From the NCBI GenBank assembly GCA_947644545.1, contig CANRZW010000002.1, positions 155,384 to 219,383 of the forward strand: DNA of 64,000 nt, read 5' to 3'. This stretch comes from an uncultured Lachnospiraceae bacterium. GTDB lineage: Bacteria; Bacillota; Clostridia; Lachnospirales; Lachnospiraceae. The position numbers and the translations under genes were made by a program. Shown here piece by piece: positions 46,692 through 56,411 of the stretch. Below the pieces are notes generated by a model, which saw only the letters and a program-made list of their open reading frames with translations, had not been told where the DNA came from and did not search any database. The first letter of the stretch is position 1; every line of letters begins with the position of its first letter.

Positions 46692-46961
46692 ATGACAGAG
46701 CAGGAAAAAGAGATTGCAGCAAAGGCAAGTGTGCCGATGACGATAGCTAACGGATTCAGATGGTTCTTTATGATAATTGCGTTATTGGTTCTGCTTGTCA
46801 TGTTTTTCGGGAATAAGATATGGGAAGACGCGGCGTGGTATGCAGCTTTTTCCGGGAAGGCATATGCTTTCCTGATGTGGGATATTGCCCTGATGCTGCT
46901 GTGCAGTATTCTGCGCATTATCTTTGCGGCAAGATATAACAGGATCGTCAGGAATCTATGA
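46692..46961 (+). CDS. Small two-helix membrane protein
   Basis: An 89-residue protein of unknown function with two hydrophobic helices (about 23-42, FFMIIALLVLLVMFF, and 57-78, FLMWDIALMLLCSILRIIF) separated by an aromatic stretch (WEDAAWYAAFSGKAYAF), and a basic C-terminus. AGGGAG precedes the ATG. It is followed by a terminator. I do not recognise a family. Confidence 0.65.
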   Translation: MTEQEKEIAAKASVPMTIANGFRWFFMIIALLVLLVMFFGNKIWEDAAWYAAFSGKAYAFLMWDIALMLLCSILRIIFAARYNRIVRNL

Positions 46962-46966
46962 TAACA

Positions 46967-46995
46967 ACCCCTTGCATATAAGTGAGGGGTTTTGT
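46967..46995 (+). terminator. Intrinsic terminator
   Basis: ACCCCT (46967-46972) pairs with AGGGGT (46985-46990), followed by TTTGTT. Confidence 0.7.
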
Positions 46996-47047
46996 TATGA
47001 TAAGAAATGTGGTGATTTGGTTTGATACATGGGAAAGAGATGGAGAG

Positions 47048-47569
47048 ATGAGATTGTTAGAGCGCTTTTATCCGGATTTTTATCTGGATTCTACTTATGA
47101 AATCGATTTTGAGAAGCGGTATCAGGAAGGATACCGCGGGGTGATCTTTGATATAGACAATACCCTGGTGCCGCATGGGGCGCCGGCGGATCAGCGAAGC
47201 ATCGAACTGTTCAGGCGGCTTGGGGAGATCGGCTTTGAGAGTGTGCTCTTATCCAACAATAAGGAACCGCGGGTAAAGATGTTCAATGATAAAGTGCACT
47301 CACGCTACATACATAAGGCCGGTAAACCGTCCGTGAAAAATTATATCAGGGCCATGGAACTGATGCATACCGATCCGGAGAGTACAATGTTTGTCGGGGA
47401 TCAGCTCTTTACGGATGTGTGGGGAGCTAAGAAAGCCGGGATCAAAACCTGGCTGGTGAAACCGATCCATCCCAAAGAAGAGATTCAGATCGTACTCAAG
47501 AGGAAACTGGAGTGGATCGTACTGTTCTTCTACAAACGTTCCAGAGGACGTTACTGTGAGCTTGGATGA
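47048..47569 (+). CDS. YqeG family HAD-type phosphatase
   Basis: A 173-residue HAD enzyme. Motif I is VIFDIDNTLVPHG, with both aspartates, motif II VLLSNN, and motif III-IV FVGDQLFTDVWGAK. YqeG homologues include phosphatidylglycerophosphatases (Gep4/PgpA2-like), so a role in phosphatidylglycerol synthesis is possible. I start at 47048 (RLLERFYPDFYLDS) by family resemblance; an upstream ATG at 46997 sits inside the terminator. aroE follows after 21 bases. Confidence 0.85.
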   Translation: MRLLERFYPDFYLDSTYEIDFEKRYQEGYRGVIFDIDNTLVPHGAPADQRSIELFRRLGEIGFESVLLSNNKEPRVKMFNDKVHSRYIHKAGKPSVKNYIRAMELMHTDPESTMFVGDQLFTDVWGAKKAGIKTWLVKPIHPKEEIQIVLKRKLEWIVLFFYKRSRGRYCELG

Positions 47570-47590
47570 AGAAAGGGCATGGAGGTTAGG

Positions 47591-48460
47591 ATGGATATCA
47601 ACGGTAAGACAAGAACCTGTGGATTGATCGGGCGTCCGGTGGAACATACGTTATCCCCGGTTATTCATAATACGCTGGCCGGACTGACGGGGCATGATAT
47701 GGTATATGTACCGTTTGACGTGGAGCCGGGTGGACTGCAGGATGCAGTCAGAGGCGCGTACGCCTTGCAGATTCTGGGATTGAATGTGACGGTGCCCTAC
47801 AAAAGCGAGGTGATCGACTGTCTGCAGGAAATCGATATGCTGGCGCAGAAGATCGGAGCAGTGAATACGCTTGTGAGGACAGCGGGCGGTTATAAGGGCT
47901 ATAACACCGATATGGAAGGGCTGTACCGGGCCATGATAAGCGAAGGGGTCAGGATTGCCGGAGAGCAAATCATTCTCCTGGGCGCCGGCGGAGCGGCAAG
48001 GGCCGTGGCGCATCTGTGTGCGCTCAAAGGAGCCGGGAAGATCTATCTGTTAAACAGGACTCTGGACAGGGCCGGACAGGTGGCGGAGGAAGTTAACCGC
48101 GCGGCAGGCAGGGAGGTAGTTCGTCCGCTGCGGCTTACGGAGTATCATGAGATTCCGGCGGGCAGGTATCTGGCGATCCAGGGAACTTCGGTAGGACTGG
48201 CGCCTCATGACGATGAAGTGATTCTCTCGGATAAGGCCTTTTACGAGAAGATACACACGGGTTTCGACCTGATCTATAATCCCTGGGAGACAGGATTCAT
48301 GCGGCTTGTGAAGTCATGCGGCGGCAGAGCGTACAACGGACTTAAGATGCTTCTGTATCAGGGGATCATTGCATATGAACTGTGGAATGACATATCGGTG
48401 CCAGAGGAGACGGCACAGATCGTTTACAGGAAACTGATGGCACATTTTGAGCGATCTTAA
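47591..48460 (+). CDS. aroE: Shikimate dehydrogenase
   Basis: A 289-residue enzyme that reduces 3-dehydroshikimate with NADPH. Visible motifs: GLIGRPVEHTLSPVIHN (shikimate binding), NVTVPYKSEVIDCL with the catalytic lysine, GAVNTLV, NTDMEG and the nucleotide loop LLGAGGAARAVAHL. GGAGG precedes the ATG at 47591. It opens a short chorismate-pathway cluster aroE-aroK-aroQ. Confidence 0.95.
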   Translation: MDINGKTRTCGLIGRPVEHTLSPVIHNTLAGLTGHDMVYVPFDVEPGGLQDAVRGAYALQILGLNVTVPYKSEVIDCLQEIDMLAQKIGAVNTLVRTAGGYKGYNTDMEGLYRAMISEGVRIAGEQIILLGAGGAARAVAHLCALKGAGKIYLLNRTLDRAGQVAEEVNRAAGREVVRPLRLTEYHEIPAGRYLAIQGTSVGLAPHDDEVILSDKAFYEKIHTGFDLIYNPWETGFMRLVKSCGGRAYNGLKMLLYQGIIAYELWNDISVPEETAQIVYRKLMAHFERS

Positions 48461-48518
48461 AGCGCGGCAGTACAGGAGCACATCGGAAAACGTCAGATAA
48501 GGGAGTTATGCGATACAG

Positions 48519-49025
48519 ATGGGAAATGTGATATTGATCGGGTTTATGGGCAGCGGAAAGACAACGGTCGGACTCAGACTGTCCTATCGTCTGCGGCAGT
48601 CGGTCATAGACACGGATAAGGAGATTGAGAAAGAAGAGAAGCGTACCATAGCGGATATTTTTGCGGCTGAGGGAGAGGAATATTTCAGGGCCAGAGAGAC
48701 GGCATGTCTGCAGAAGCTGCAAGGAAGCGTGCGTAATCAGATCATATCTGTGGGCGGAGGATTGCCCATGAGGGCGGAGAACAGAAAACTGCTGCATCAG
48801 CTGGGACAGGTTTTTTATCTTCGTGCGGACGTGGAGACGATCTATGGGCGGTTGAAAGGGGATACCACAAGACCTCTTTTGCAGGGAGACGATCCTCTTA
48901 CGAAGATCAGGGTGTTGATGGAGGAGCGGGATCCTTTCTATAAGGATGCATCGGATGTGGTCATTCAGGTAGACGGCAAGAGTTTTGAGCAGATCCTGGA
49001 TGAGATAGAGGGAAAGGTAAGATAG
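48519..49025 (+). CDS. aroK: Shikimate kinase
   Basis: A 168-residue P-loop kinase. Walker A is GFMGSGKTTVG, the DTD motif is VIDTDKEIE, shikimate binding EEYFRARE, and GGGLPMR and the lid arginine in TRPLLQ follow. It phosphorylates shikimate in aromatic amino acid synthesis. It follows aroE after 58 bases. Confidence 0.95.
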   Translation: MGNVILIGFMGSGKTTVGLRLSYRLRQSVIDTDKEIEKEEKRTIADIFAAEGEEYFRARETACLQKLQGSVRNQIISVGGGLPMRAENRKLLHQLGQVFYLRADVETIYGRLKGDTTRPLLQGDDPLTKIRVLMEERDPFYKDASDVVIQVDGKSFEQILDEIEGKVR

Positions 49026-49095
49026 AGAGAAAGACAAGCTGGCGACAGCGATAAAGATAAGATAAAGATAAAAGAGATGCAGACAAGAGAAAGGT

Positions 49096-49545
49096 ATGGT
49101 GACTAAGATGAAGCTGTTAGTGATTAACGGACCCAATATTAACTTCCTGGGCATCAGGGAAAAGAGCGTATATGGAACACAGGACTATGATGCTCTCCTG
49201 CAGATGATCGCAAAGAAGGGGCAGGAGGAAAACTGTACGATCGAGGTGTTTCAGAGCAATCATGAGGGAGCAATTATTGACCGGATACAGGATTCTTATT
49301 TCGATGGCACGGAGGGGATTGTGATCAATCCGGGAGCCTATACCCATTACAGCTACGCGATCAGAGATGCGCTGGCCAGTGTCACGGTGCCCAAGGTGGA
49401 GATTCATATTTCCAATATTATGGAGCGGGAGGAGTTCCGGAAAGTATCGGTAACGGCTCCGGCCTGTGATAAACAGATCTACGGGGAAGGGCTGCAGGGG
49501 TACCTTATGGCGATCGACCATATTCTCACGATGACAACAGCGTAG
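49096..49545 (+). CDS. aroQ: 3-dehydroquinate dehydratase, type II
   Basis: A 149-residue type II enzyme: KLLVINGPNINFLGIREKSV, the catalytic tyrosine in VYGTQDY, FQSNHEGAIIDRI, NPGAYTHYSYAIRDAL and VEIHISNI. It dehydrates 3-dehydroquinate. The ATG at 49108 (KLLVINGP) is an alternative start. Confidence 0.95.
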   Translation: MVTKMKLLVINGPNINFLGIREKSVYGTQDYDALLQMIAKKGQEENCTIEVFQSNHEGAIIDRIQDSYFDGTEGIVINPGAYTHYSYAIRDALASVTVPKVEIHISNIMEREEFRKVSVTAPACDKQIYGEGLQGYLMAIDHILTMTTA

Positions 49546-49587
49546 AAGCCGGCCGCAAAAAGTTTTCGCCTTTTTTTGGGAAAGAGG

Positions 49588-49614
49588 TTGAAAAAACAAA
49601 ATTTATAGTATAAA
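49588..49614 (+). promoter_or_regulatory. Putative promoter of efp
   Basis: TTGAAA (49588-49593), a 15-base spacer and TATAAA (49609-49614). The spacer is short, so this is tentative. Confidence 0.4.
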
Positions 49615-49657
49615 CTAAGTAAGAATTATACTTGTGAAAATTTAGGAGGATAGATTT

Positions 49658-50215
49658 ATGATATCTGCAGGCGATTTCAGAAATGGTATTACCATTGAGT
49701 TTGAAGGCAATGTTTATCAGATAATTGAGTTTCAGCACGTAAAGCCCGGTAAAGGAGCAGCTTTTGTCAGGACGAAATTGAAAAATATCATCAATGGCGG
49801 CGTGGTGGAGAAGACTTTCAGACCGACTGAGAAATGCCCACAGGCACGGATCGACAGGAAAGACATGCAGTACTTGTATTCCGACGGTGATCTGTTCAAC
49901 TTCATGGATACGGAGACTTATGATCAGATTGCATTGAACGCGGAGACGGTAGGTGATACGCTTAAGTTCGTGAAAGAGAATGAGATGGTGAAGATCTGTT
50001 CTTACAATGGCAGTGTATTTGCGATTGAGCCGCCTTTGTTTGTAGAGTTGGAGATTACGGATACAGAACCCGGATTTAAGGGGGATACGGCGACAGGCGC
50101 TACGAAACCGGCAATCGTTGAGACCGGAGCGAAGGTTATGGTTCCGCTGTTCGTAGAGCAGGGCGAAGTGATCAAGATTGATACCAGAACCGGTGAGTAT
50201 CTGTCCAGAGTATAA
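49658..50215 (+). CDS. efp: Translation elongation factor P
   Basis: A 185-residue EF-P with the three OB-like domains. The loop that reaches the peptidyl-transferase centre is [15 protein letters not shown], with an unmodified-type lysine. It relieves stalling at polyproline stretches. No modification enzyme gene is nearby. AGGAGG precedes the start; a terminator follows. Confidence 0.97.
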   Translation: MISAGDFRNGITIEFEGNVYQIIEFQHVKPGKGAAFVRTKLKNIINGGVVEKTFRPTEKCPQARIDRKDMQYLYSDGDLFNFMDTETYDQIALNAETVGDTLKFVKENEMVKICSYNGSVFAIEPPLFVELEITDTEPGFKGDTATGATKPAIVETGAKVMVPLFVEQGEVIKIDTRTGEYLSRV

Positions 50216-50247
50216 CAGAGACTGCATATTTTTTGGAAGAAGCCTAT

Positions 50248-50284
50248 AAGACAATGGGAGCGGAAGTGACCATTGTCTTTTGTG
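50248..50284 (+). terminator. Intrinsic terminator of efp
   Basis: AAGACAATGG (50248-50257) pairs perfectly with CCATTGTCTT (50270-50279), followed by TTGTG. Confidence 0.75.
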
Positions 50285-50317
50285 TGTCAGGAAACTTTTC
50301 CGCTTATTCGAGTTCGC
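50285..50317 (+). repeat. Post-terminator sequence resembling 70-100
   Basis: After the terminator, TGTCAGGA and then TTTTCCGCTTATTCGAGTTCGC (50296-50317) match 19 of 22 bases at 79-100, which also follows a terminator. Possibly a dispersed repeat linked to terminators. Confidence 0.4.
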
Positions 50318-50358
50318 TCTTTTTGCTTTTGTCCGGAGAGAATGGGAAAAGAGGAAAG

Positions 50359-51246
50359 ATGAGATTTGAAGAATTTAAGGATAAAATTGTTGAGCTGCTG
50401 CAGGACAGACTGGGGGAATGCCATAAGATCACGGTGACGAAAGTACTTAAGAATAATGATGTCCGGTTGACAGGAATCGTGATCATGAGGGAAGAAGACA
50501 ATATTTCTCCCACGATTTATCTGGAGGGACCCTATCGTCGATATCAGGCGGGTGTCCCGGTACAAAAGATCGCGGAAGAGATTATTGCTCTTTATGAAGA
50601 ACATGCCTGTACCGTAAACCTGGATATGGATTTCTTCAGGGATTTTGGGAAGGTGGAGGACAGGATCTTTTACAAACTGATTAATTATGAGAAAAATAAA
50701 ACGCTGCTTGCGGACGTACCCTGGTTCAGGTGGCATGATCTTGCCGTCACTTTCTACTATGTAATAGAGGCGGAAGCATTCGGGAGAGCGTCTATTATGA
50801 TCCATAACAATCATCTGGATATGTGGGGGCAGTCTGCGGAGGAAATATATCGTACCGCGCACAGGAACATGGCGGGACGTATGCCGGAGCTTCTTGTGCC
50901 GATACAGAAGATGTTGGAAGAAATGATCGGCAGGAAGCTGGGCGAGGAGGAACAGACCTTGTATGTTTTGACGAATCGTGATAAACTGTTCGGCGCTGCG
51001 GCTATGCTTTATTCGGAGAAGATCAGACAGCTGGCGGACAGGCTGCAGACAGATCTGCTGATTCTGCCCAGTTCGATCCACGAGGTTCTACTCATACCGG
51101 AGGATCGGAGCAGAGAATACTTGTTTTACAGCCGGATGGTAAAGGAAGTGAATAACACGCAGGTGGATCCGGAAGAGATCCTGTCTTTCAACCTGTATCG
51201 CTACGACAGGGAGAGAGCGGAGATCGAAGTCATCTGCAGTGATTAA
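50359..51246 (+). CDS. DUF5688 family protein
   Basis: A 295-residue soluble protein of the Lachnospiraceae DUF5688 type, function unknown. It has the N-terminal MRFEEFKDKIVELLQDRL, the middle FYKLINYEKNKTLLADVP, LAVTFYYVIEAEAFGRASI and the C-terminal LPSSIHEVLLIPED. No catalytic motif is evident to me. The ATG at 50359 follows AGAGGAAAG. Confidence 0.75.
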   Translation: MRFEEFKDKIVELLQDRLGECHKITVTKVLKNNDVRLTGIVIMREEDNISPTIYLEGPYRRYQAGVPVQKIAEEIIALYEEHACTVNLDMDFFRDFGKVEDRIFYKLINYEKNKTLLADVPWFRWHDLAVTFYYVIEAEAFGRASIMIHNNHLDMWGQSAEEIYRTAHRNMAGRMPELLVPIQKMLEEMIGRKLGEEEQTLYVLTNRDKLFGAAAMLYSEKIRQLADRLQTDLLILPSSIHEVLLIPEDRSREYLFYSRMVKEVNNTQVDPEEILSFNLYRYDRERAEIEVICSD

Positions 51247-51311
51247 GCCGGGAGTTCATGACTGAGCCATAACGGACATTACGGAAATTATTGCATAATT
51301 TTTTTAGATAC

Positions 51312-51340
51312 TGGACAACGGGGCCAGCTTGTGGTATGAT
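51312..51340 (+). promoter_or_regulatory. SigA-type promoter of tRNA-Arg
   Basis: TGGACA (51312-51317), a 17-base spacer and TATGAT (51335-51340), about 80 bases before the tRNA. Confidence 0.55.
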
Positions 51341-51419
51341 AATCGAGATGTAACAAAATCGTAATATTTCATACGATCAAGATTTACCAGAAATCTGTTC
51401 TATCACAGATTTTGGTCAA

Positions 51420-51491
51420 GCACCCGTAGTCTAATGGATAAAACGTAGGCCTCCGACGCCTTTGATGCAGGTTCGAGTCCTGTCGGGTGCA
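51420..51491 (+). tRNA. tRNA-Arg (anticodon CCG)
   Basis: The acceptor stem GCACCCG (51420-51426) pairs with CGGGTGC (51484-51490). The anticodon loop CTCCGAC places CCG at 51453-51455, and the T-arm contains GGTTCGAGTCC. The 3' CCA is not encoded. The SH3-protein gene begins 32 bases downstream and may be read from the same transcript. Confidence 0.93.
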
Positions 51492-51523
51492 TTAAACTGA
51501 CATTCTAAGAAAGGTTGTTTTAC

Positions 51524-52849
51524 ATGAATACATCAAATAACAATATACAGGATTTTCTCAAGGCTAAGCTGGAGATCTTCAGAAATTGGCTCTTCAGATA
51601 TTCCAAGATTATCATGCCTGTTGTATTGGTACTTTGTGTGGTTGGTACGGTCGTGATTGCGATCAATGCCAATAAGAGGAAGATGGCAGAGGAAAGTGTC
51701 GAAACAACAGAGGGAGTAGATATCGAGCTTGCGGATAATCTGCTCGCGGTACCGGAAGTGCCGTTGCAGCAGGATGCAGTACCGGAGATCAACGAATTGT
51801 TCAGTGCCTATTATACAGCGATGGTGGATGGGGATACCGATACCATGAGCCGGCTGGTGGATCATCTGGATGAGACAGAGATTCTGAAAGCACAGGAGAC
51901 GAGTAAATATATCGAATCCTATCCGACGATTGAAGTATATACGAAGGTCGGACCAAGAGAAGGCACTTATGTGGCTTATGTATACAACGAAATCAAATTC
52001 AAAGATTACGAGAAGCCGGTTCCGGGGATGCGGGTATATTATGTCTGTACCGATGAGAACGGAGAGTATTACATCAACGAGGACGGAGAAGAGAGCGAAG
52101 CCGAGTTGAATTATATTCGTGAACTGAACCTGCAGGATGATGTAGTGGACCTGAATAACAGGGCGGCTGCGGCCTATAATGATATGGTTGCAGAAGATGA
52201 GGTGCTGAGAGATTTCCTCATGGATCTGAATCTGGAGATCGATAAGAACGTAGGAGAGGCACTCGCCCGTGCGGAAGGCAGTGAATCTTCCGAAGGAGAT
52301 GGCGCTGAGGGTGCGGCCGAAGATCCGGCAGACGGAACAGAGATGTCTGCGTCAGGGGAGTCTGACATTGTAGTAACGAAGGTCAAGGCCATTGATGTAG
52401 TAAATATCAGGACTTCGGACAGTGAGACTGCCGATAAACTGGGTAAGGCAGCGGTTGGCGATGAGTTCACCTTATTGGAAGAGAAGGGGAATGGATGGAG
52501 TAAGATCAGCTATGAAGGCGGAGAAGCCTATATTAAGAGCGAGTTCTTAGAGCCTTCCGAGACGATGCAGGCGGATGCGGGCAGTGAAGAGCAGCCGGAG
52601 AATGAGCCAGAGGAGACGACAGAAGAGCCGCAGGAAGAGAACAACGCCGGCGCTTCGGCACAGACCACAGGGACGGTAACCGTGAAAGAGAATGTCCGGG
52701 TACGGGCATCAGCCAGTGAAAACGGAGAGAAGCTGGGAACAGCTTACATCGGAGAGAAGCTGGAAGTGATCATGAAACAGGCGGACGGCTGGACGAAGAT
52801 CAAATATAACGGCCAGACGGCTTACGTGAAGTCCGATTATGTAGAATAG
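51524..52849 (+). CDS. Membrane-anchored protein with two SH3 domains
   Basis: A 441-residue protein: a short cytoplasmic tail, one helix (about 25-45, IIMPVVLVLCVVGTVVIAI), an extracellular folded domain (about 70-230) that may be NTF2-like (NELFSAYYTAMVDGDTDTMS), and two bacterial SH3 domains near 290-345 (VKAIDVVNIRTSDSETADKL) and 378-441, separated by an acidic linker. Such proteins usually bind peptidoglycan. AAAGG lies before the ATG. There is no enzyme domain. Confidence 0.75.
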   Translation: MNTSNNNIQDFLKAKLEIFRNWLFRYSKIIMPVVLVLCVVGTVVIAINANKRKMAEESVETTEGVDIELADNLLAVPEVPLQQDAVPEINELFSAYYTAMVDGDTDTMSRLVDHLDETEILKAQETSKYIESYPTIEVYTKVGPREGTYVAYVYNEIKFKDYEKPVPGMRVYYVCTDENGEYYINEDGEESEAELNYIRELNLQDDVVDLNNRAAAAYNDMVAEDEVLRDFLMDLNLEIDKNVGEALARAEGSESSEGDGAEGAAEDPADGTEMSASGESDIVVTKVKAIDVVNIRTSDSETADKLGKAAVGDEFTLLEEKGNGWSKISYEGGEAYIKSEFLEPSETMQADAGSEEQPENEPEETTEEPQEENNAGASAQTTGTVTVKENVRVRASASENGEKLGTAYIGEKLEVIMKQADGWTKIKYNGQTAYVKSDYVE

Positions 52850-52892
52850 TTACGAAACCGTGTTTAAAGGAACAAATAGTGGTAATGATAAA

Positions 52893-52923
52893 GAGTATGG
52901 GAATCATCCCGTACTCTTTTTTT
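52893..52923 (+). terminator. Intrinsic terminator
   Basis: GAGTATGGGA (52893-52902) pairs with TCCCGTACTC (52907-52916, one T-G), followed by seven T residues. Confidence 0.88.
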
Positions 52924-52953
52924 GGGTAAAATGAGTGGAAATGGAGGAGTGGC

Positions 52954-53385
52954 ATGAAACATGATGATTCAAAAATACTGCAGGAGATACAGCGCAATAC
53001 CAGAATAGGAATGACGGCGATCGAGACGATCTTAGATAAGATCGAAGAGGATGAGTTTGCACTGCAGCTTTCCAGACAATCCCTTCGCTATTCGGAGATC
53101 CATAATAGGGCGTTGGATCAGATCCTGGAAAATAATGGGGAAGTATACCACGGAAGCCAGATCACGGATCTGATGCTCAAGGGAAGTATTCATATGAATA
53201 CAGCGCTGAATGTGAGCAGGGAACATCTGGCAGAGATGATGATACAGGGAAGCAACAGGGGGATTACCAGTATGTGGAAGGTGATAAAGCATAATCAGAT
53301 GGCGACCGATACCGCGTTTGAACTGGCACAGGAACTGGTTTCCTTTGAAGAAAGTGCGATTGAAAAACTGAAAGAATATCTTTGA
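52954..53385 (+). CDS. All-helical protein of unknown function
   Basis: A 143-residue protein predicted to be nearly all helical, with long amphipathic stretches (LQEIQRNTRIGMTAIETILD, QSLRYSEIHNRALDQILENN, HMNTALNVSREHLAEMMIQG). The lengths suggest a four-helix bundle like DUF2383 or ferritin-like proteins, but no metal ligand set is clear. AATGGAGGAG precedes the ATG at 52954. It is read from its own unit after a terminator. Confidence 0.6.
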   Translation: MKHDDSKILQEIQRNTRIGMTAIETILDKIEEDEFALQLSRQSLRYSEIHNRALDQILENNGEVYHGSQITDLMLKGSIHMNTALNVSREHLAEMMIQGSNRGITSMWKVIKHNQMATDTAFELAQELVSFEESAIEKLKEYL

Positions 53386-53487
53386 TTTGTATACAAGTAT
53401 ATCTGGATTACAGTATTATTGTACAATATGTCCAAAAAATGGAAAAAATGCGCAGATAATTTTTACACGTTAAAGTGATGAATTGTA

Positions 53488-53516
53488 TTGAGATTTCTGT
53501 TCACACATACTATAAT
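53488..53516 (+). promoter_or_regulatory. SigA-type promoter of gdhA
   Basis: TTGAGA (53488-53493), a 17-base spacer and TATAAT (53511-53516), 42 bases before gdhA. Confidence 0.8.
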
Positions 53517-53542
53517 GGTACATGGAGTAGAGTACAGATTAA

Positions 53543-54904
<1,362 letters not shown>

Positions 54905-54928
54905 GATATTATAGAAGAGCAGACGAAT

Positions 54929-54956
54929 CCCGGAATGTGACCGTTCCGGGGTTCTT
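54929..54956 (+). terminator. Probable terminator of gdhA
   Basis: CCCGGAA (54929-54935) pairs with TTCCGGG (54944-54950), followed by a short GTTCTT run. Confidence 0.5.
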
Positions 54957-55000
54957 CACGTTCTCATATTCTGCAAACGGCATGGCTCGTTTTGTTCTTC

Positions 55001-55029
55001 TGGACAGTCTGCATAATATGAGGTAGAAT
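55001..55029 (+). promoter_or_regulatory. SigA-type promoter of the two-component operon
   Basis: TGGACA (55001-55006), a 17-base spacer and TAGAAT (55024-55029), 37 bases before the first gene. Confidence 0.6.
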
Positions 55030-55065
55030 AGACATGTTCTAAAAAAGAGAGCAGGAGTGGTTTAT

Positions 55066-55620
55066 ATGGATAAGAGTGAAGAGGATCTGATCGTTGGCGG
55101 TTATCGATTCGCGACGGTGGCAGATGCCGAAACAGCCAGACTGGAAAAGAAGAAGATCGACAATCTGGAACAGCATCTGGATCATCGCAATCCGCAGAAT
55201 CTTTTGCTGGTTTATAACAGGGCGATCGAGAACAGGGTGTTTCTGACGCCGGTGGGCATGACTTATTTGCAGAGAATGCAGTCGCAGCTGGCCGATTGCG
55301 GAGTGCCGCAGGAGAAGATTAAACCGATACCGCTATATGGAACATTCAGCAACAAGACGGAGAATAACAGTTCGATCAGGCGGAGCATGGAAGCGAGAGG
55401 CGCTAAAGTGGAATATCGGGGGCGGTTCATCACATCGGTCTGTATCAACTTTTTGTTTGTGGCGGCGATCATAGGCTTGATATTGGTTTCCCTCTGGAGT
55501 GATACACCGACGATCATCAATTACAGAACGGCCGTTGTCAATGAGTATTCGGAGTGGGAACAGGAACTGTCAGAGAGAGAGAAGGCGGTCCGGGAGGCGG
55601 AACGGGCTTTGGACCAATAG
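55066..55620 (+). CDS. Single-helix membrane protein of unknown function
   Basis: A 184-residue protein. The N-terminal about 110 residues are cytoplasmic and helical (GGYRFATVADAETARLEKKK), a membrane helix lies at about 130-148 (VCINFLFVAAIIGLILVSLW), and the C-terminus is a short coiled coil (EYSEWEQELSEREKAVREAE). AGGAGTGG precedes the ATG at 55066. It leads the operon with the response regulator (18 bases later) and histidine kinase, so it may modulate that system. Confidence 0.65.
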   Translation: MDKSEEDLIVGGYRFATVADAETARLEKKKIDNLEQHLDHRNPQNLLLVYNRAIENRVFLTPVGMTYLQRMQSQLADCGVPQEKIKPIPLYGTFSNKTENNSSIRRSMEARGAKVEYRGRFITSVCINFLFVAAIIGLILVSLWSDTPTIINYRTAVVNEYSEWEQELSEREKAVREAERALDQ

Positions 55621-55638
55621 AGAAAAGGTGTTGATTGG

Positions 55639-56313
55639 ATGGAGCGATTAAAGATACTGGTAGTGGACGACGAGAGCAGAATGCGCAAACTGGTCAGAGA
55701 CTTTCTGATCAAAAGCAATTATGAAGTGATCGAAGCGGAGGACGGCGCGCAGGCGGTAGATCTTTTCTTCGAGCAGAAGGATATCGCGCTGGTCATTCTG
55801 GATGTTATGATGCCGAAGATGGACGGCTGGCAGGTATGTAAGGAGATACGTGGGTATTCTAAGGTGCCGATTATCATGTTGACAGCCAAGTCCGATGAAC
55901 GGGATGAACTGCAGGGATTTGAGCTGGGGGTGGATGAGTATATCTCGAAACCGTTCAGCCCCAAGATCTTAGTGGCCAGGGTAGAAGCCATATTGCGCAG
56001 GACGAACCAGTCGAGTGCGGATGAAATGATGGAGGCCGGCGGCATCGTGATCAATAAGGCGGCGCACAGTGTCCTGGTAGACGGCCAGCCTGTCGACTTA
56101 AGCTATAAAGAATTTGAGCTGCTCAGTTATTTTATGGAGAATAAGGGGATAGCTTTGTCCAGAGAGAAGATCCTGAACAGCGTCTGGAATTATGATTATT
56201 TCGGGGATGCCAGGACTATTGATACGCATGTGAAGAAGCTGCGCAATAAAATGGGAGCTAAGGGAGAACTGATCAAAACGATCTGGGGCATGGGCTACAA
56301 ATTCGAGGAATAA
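55639..56313 (+). CDS. OmpR-family response regulator
   Basis: A 224-residue regulator. The receiver domain (1-120) has the acidic pair in VVDDESRMRK, the phospho-acceptor aspartate in VILDVMMPKMDGW, the threonine in IIMLTAKSDE and the lysine in YISKPFSP. The winged-helix DNA-binding domain (about 130-224) includes LSYKEFELLSYFMENKGIAL and RTIDTHVKKLRNKMG. It is activated by the kinase encoded next. Confidence 0.94.
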   Translation: MERLKILVVDDESRMRKLVRDFLIKSNYEVIEAEDGAQAVDLFFEQKDIALVILDVMMPKMDGWQVCKEIRGYSKVPIIMLTAKSDERDELQGFELGVDEYISKPFSPKILVARVEAILRRTNQSSADEMMEAGGIVINKAAHSVLVDGQPVDLSYKEFELLSYFMENKGIALSREKILNSVWNYDYFGDARTIDTHVKKLRNKMGAKGELIKTIWGMGYKFEE

Positions 56314-56411
56314 GACGCGATAGCCGGGCCGGATGGTTGACACCGCTGCAGAGAGGAACTAATGTGCAAATGTGCAGTCCCGATCTGCGGCAATGTGAGG
56401 ACAAATGGCTT

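Noticed and set aside
46982..47047. Upstream start for the YqeG-like gene inside the terminator, with masked ribosome-binding site
   Set aside because: Family members begin at the equivalent of 47048, so the hairpin is better read as the terminator of the preceding gene.
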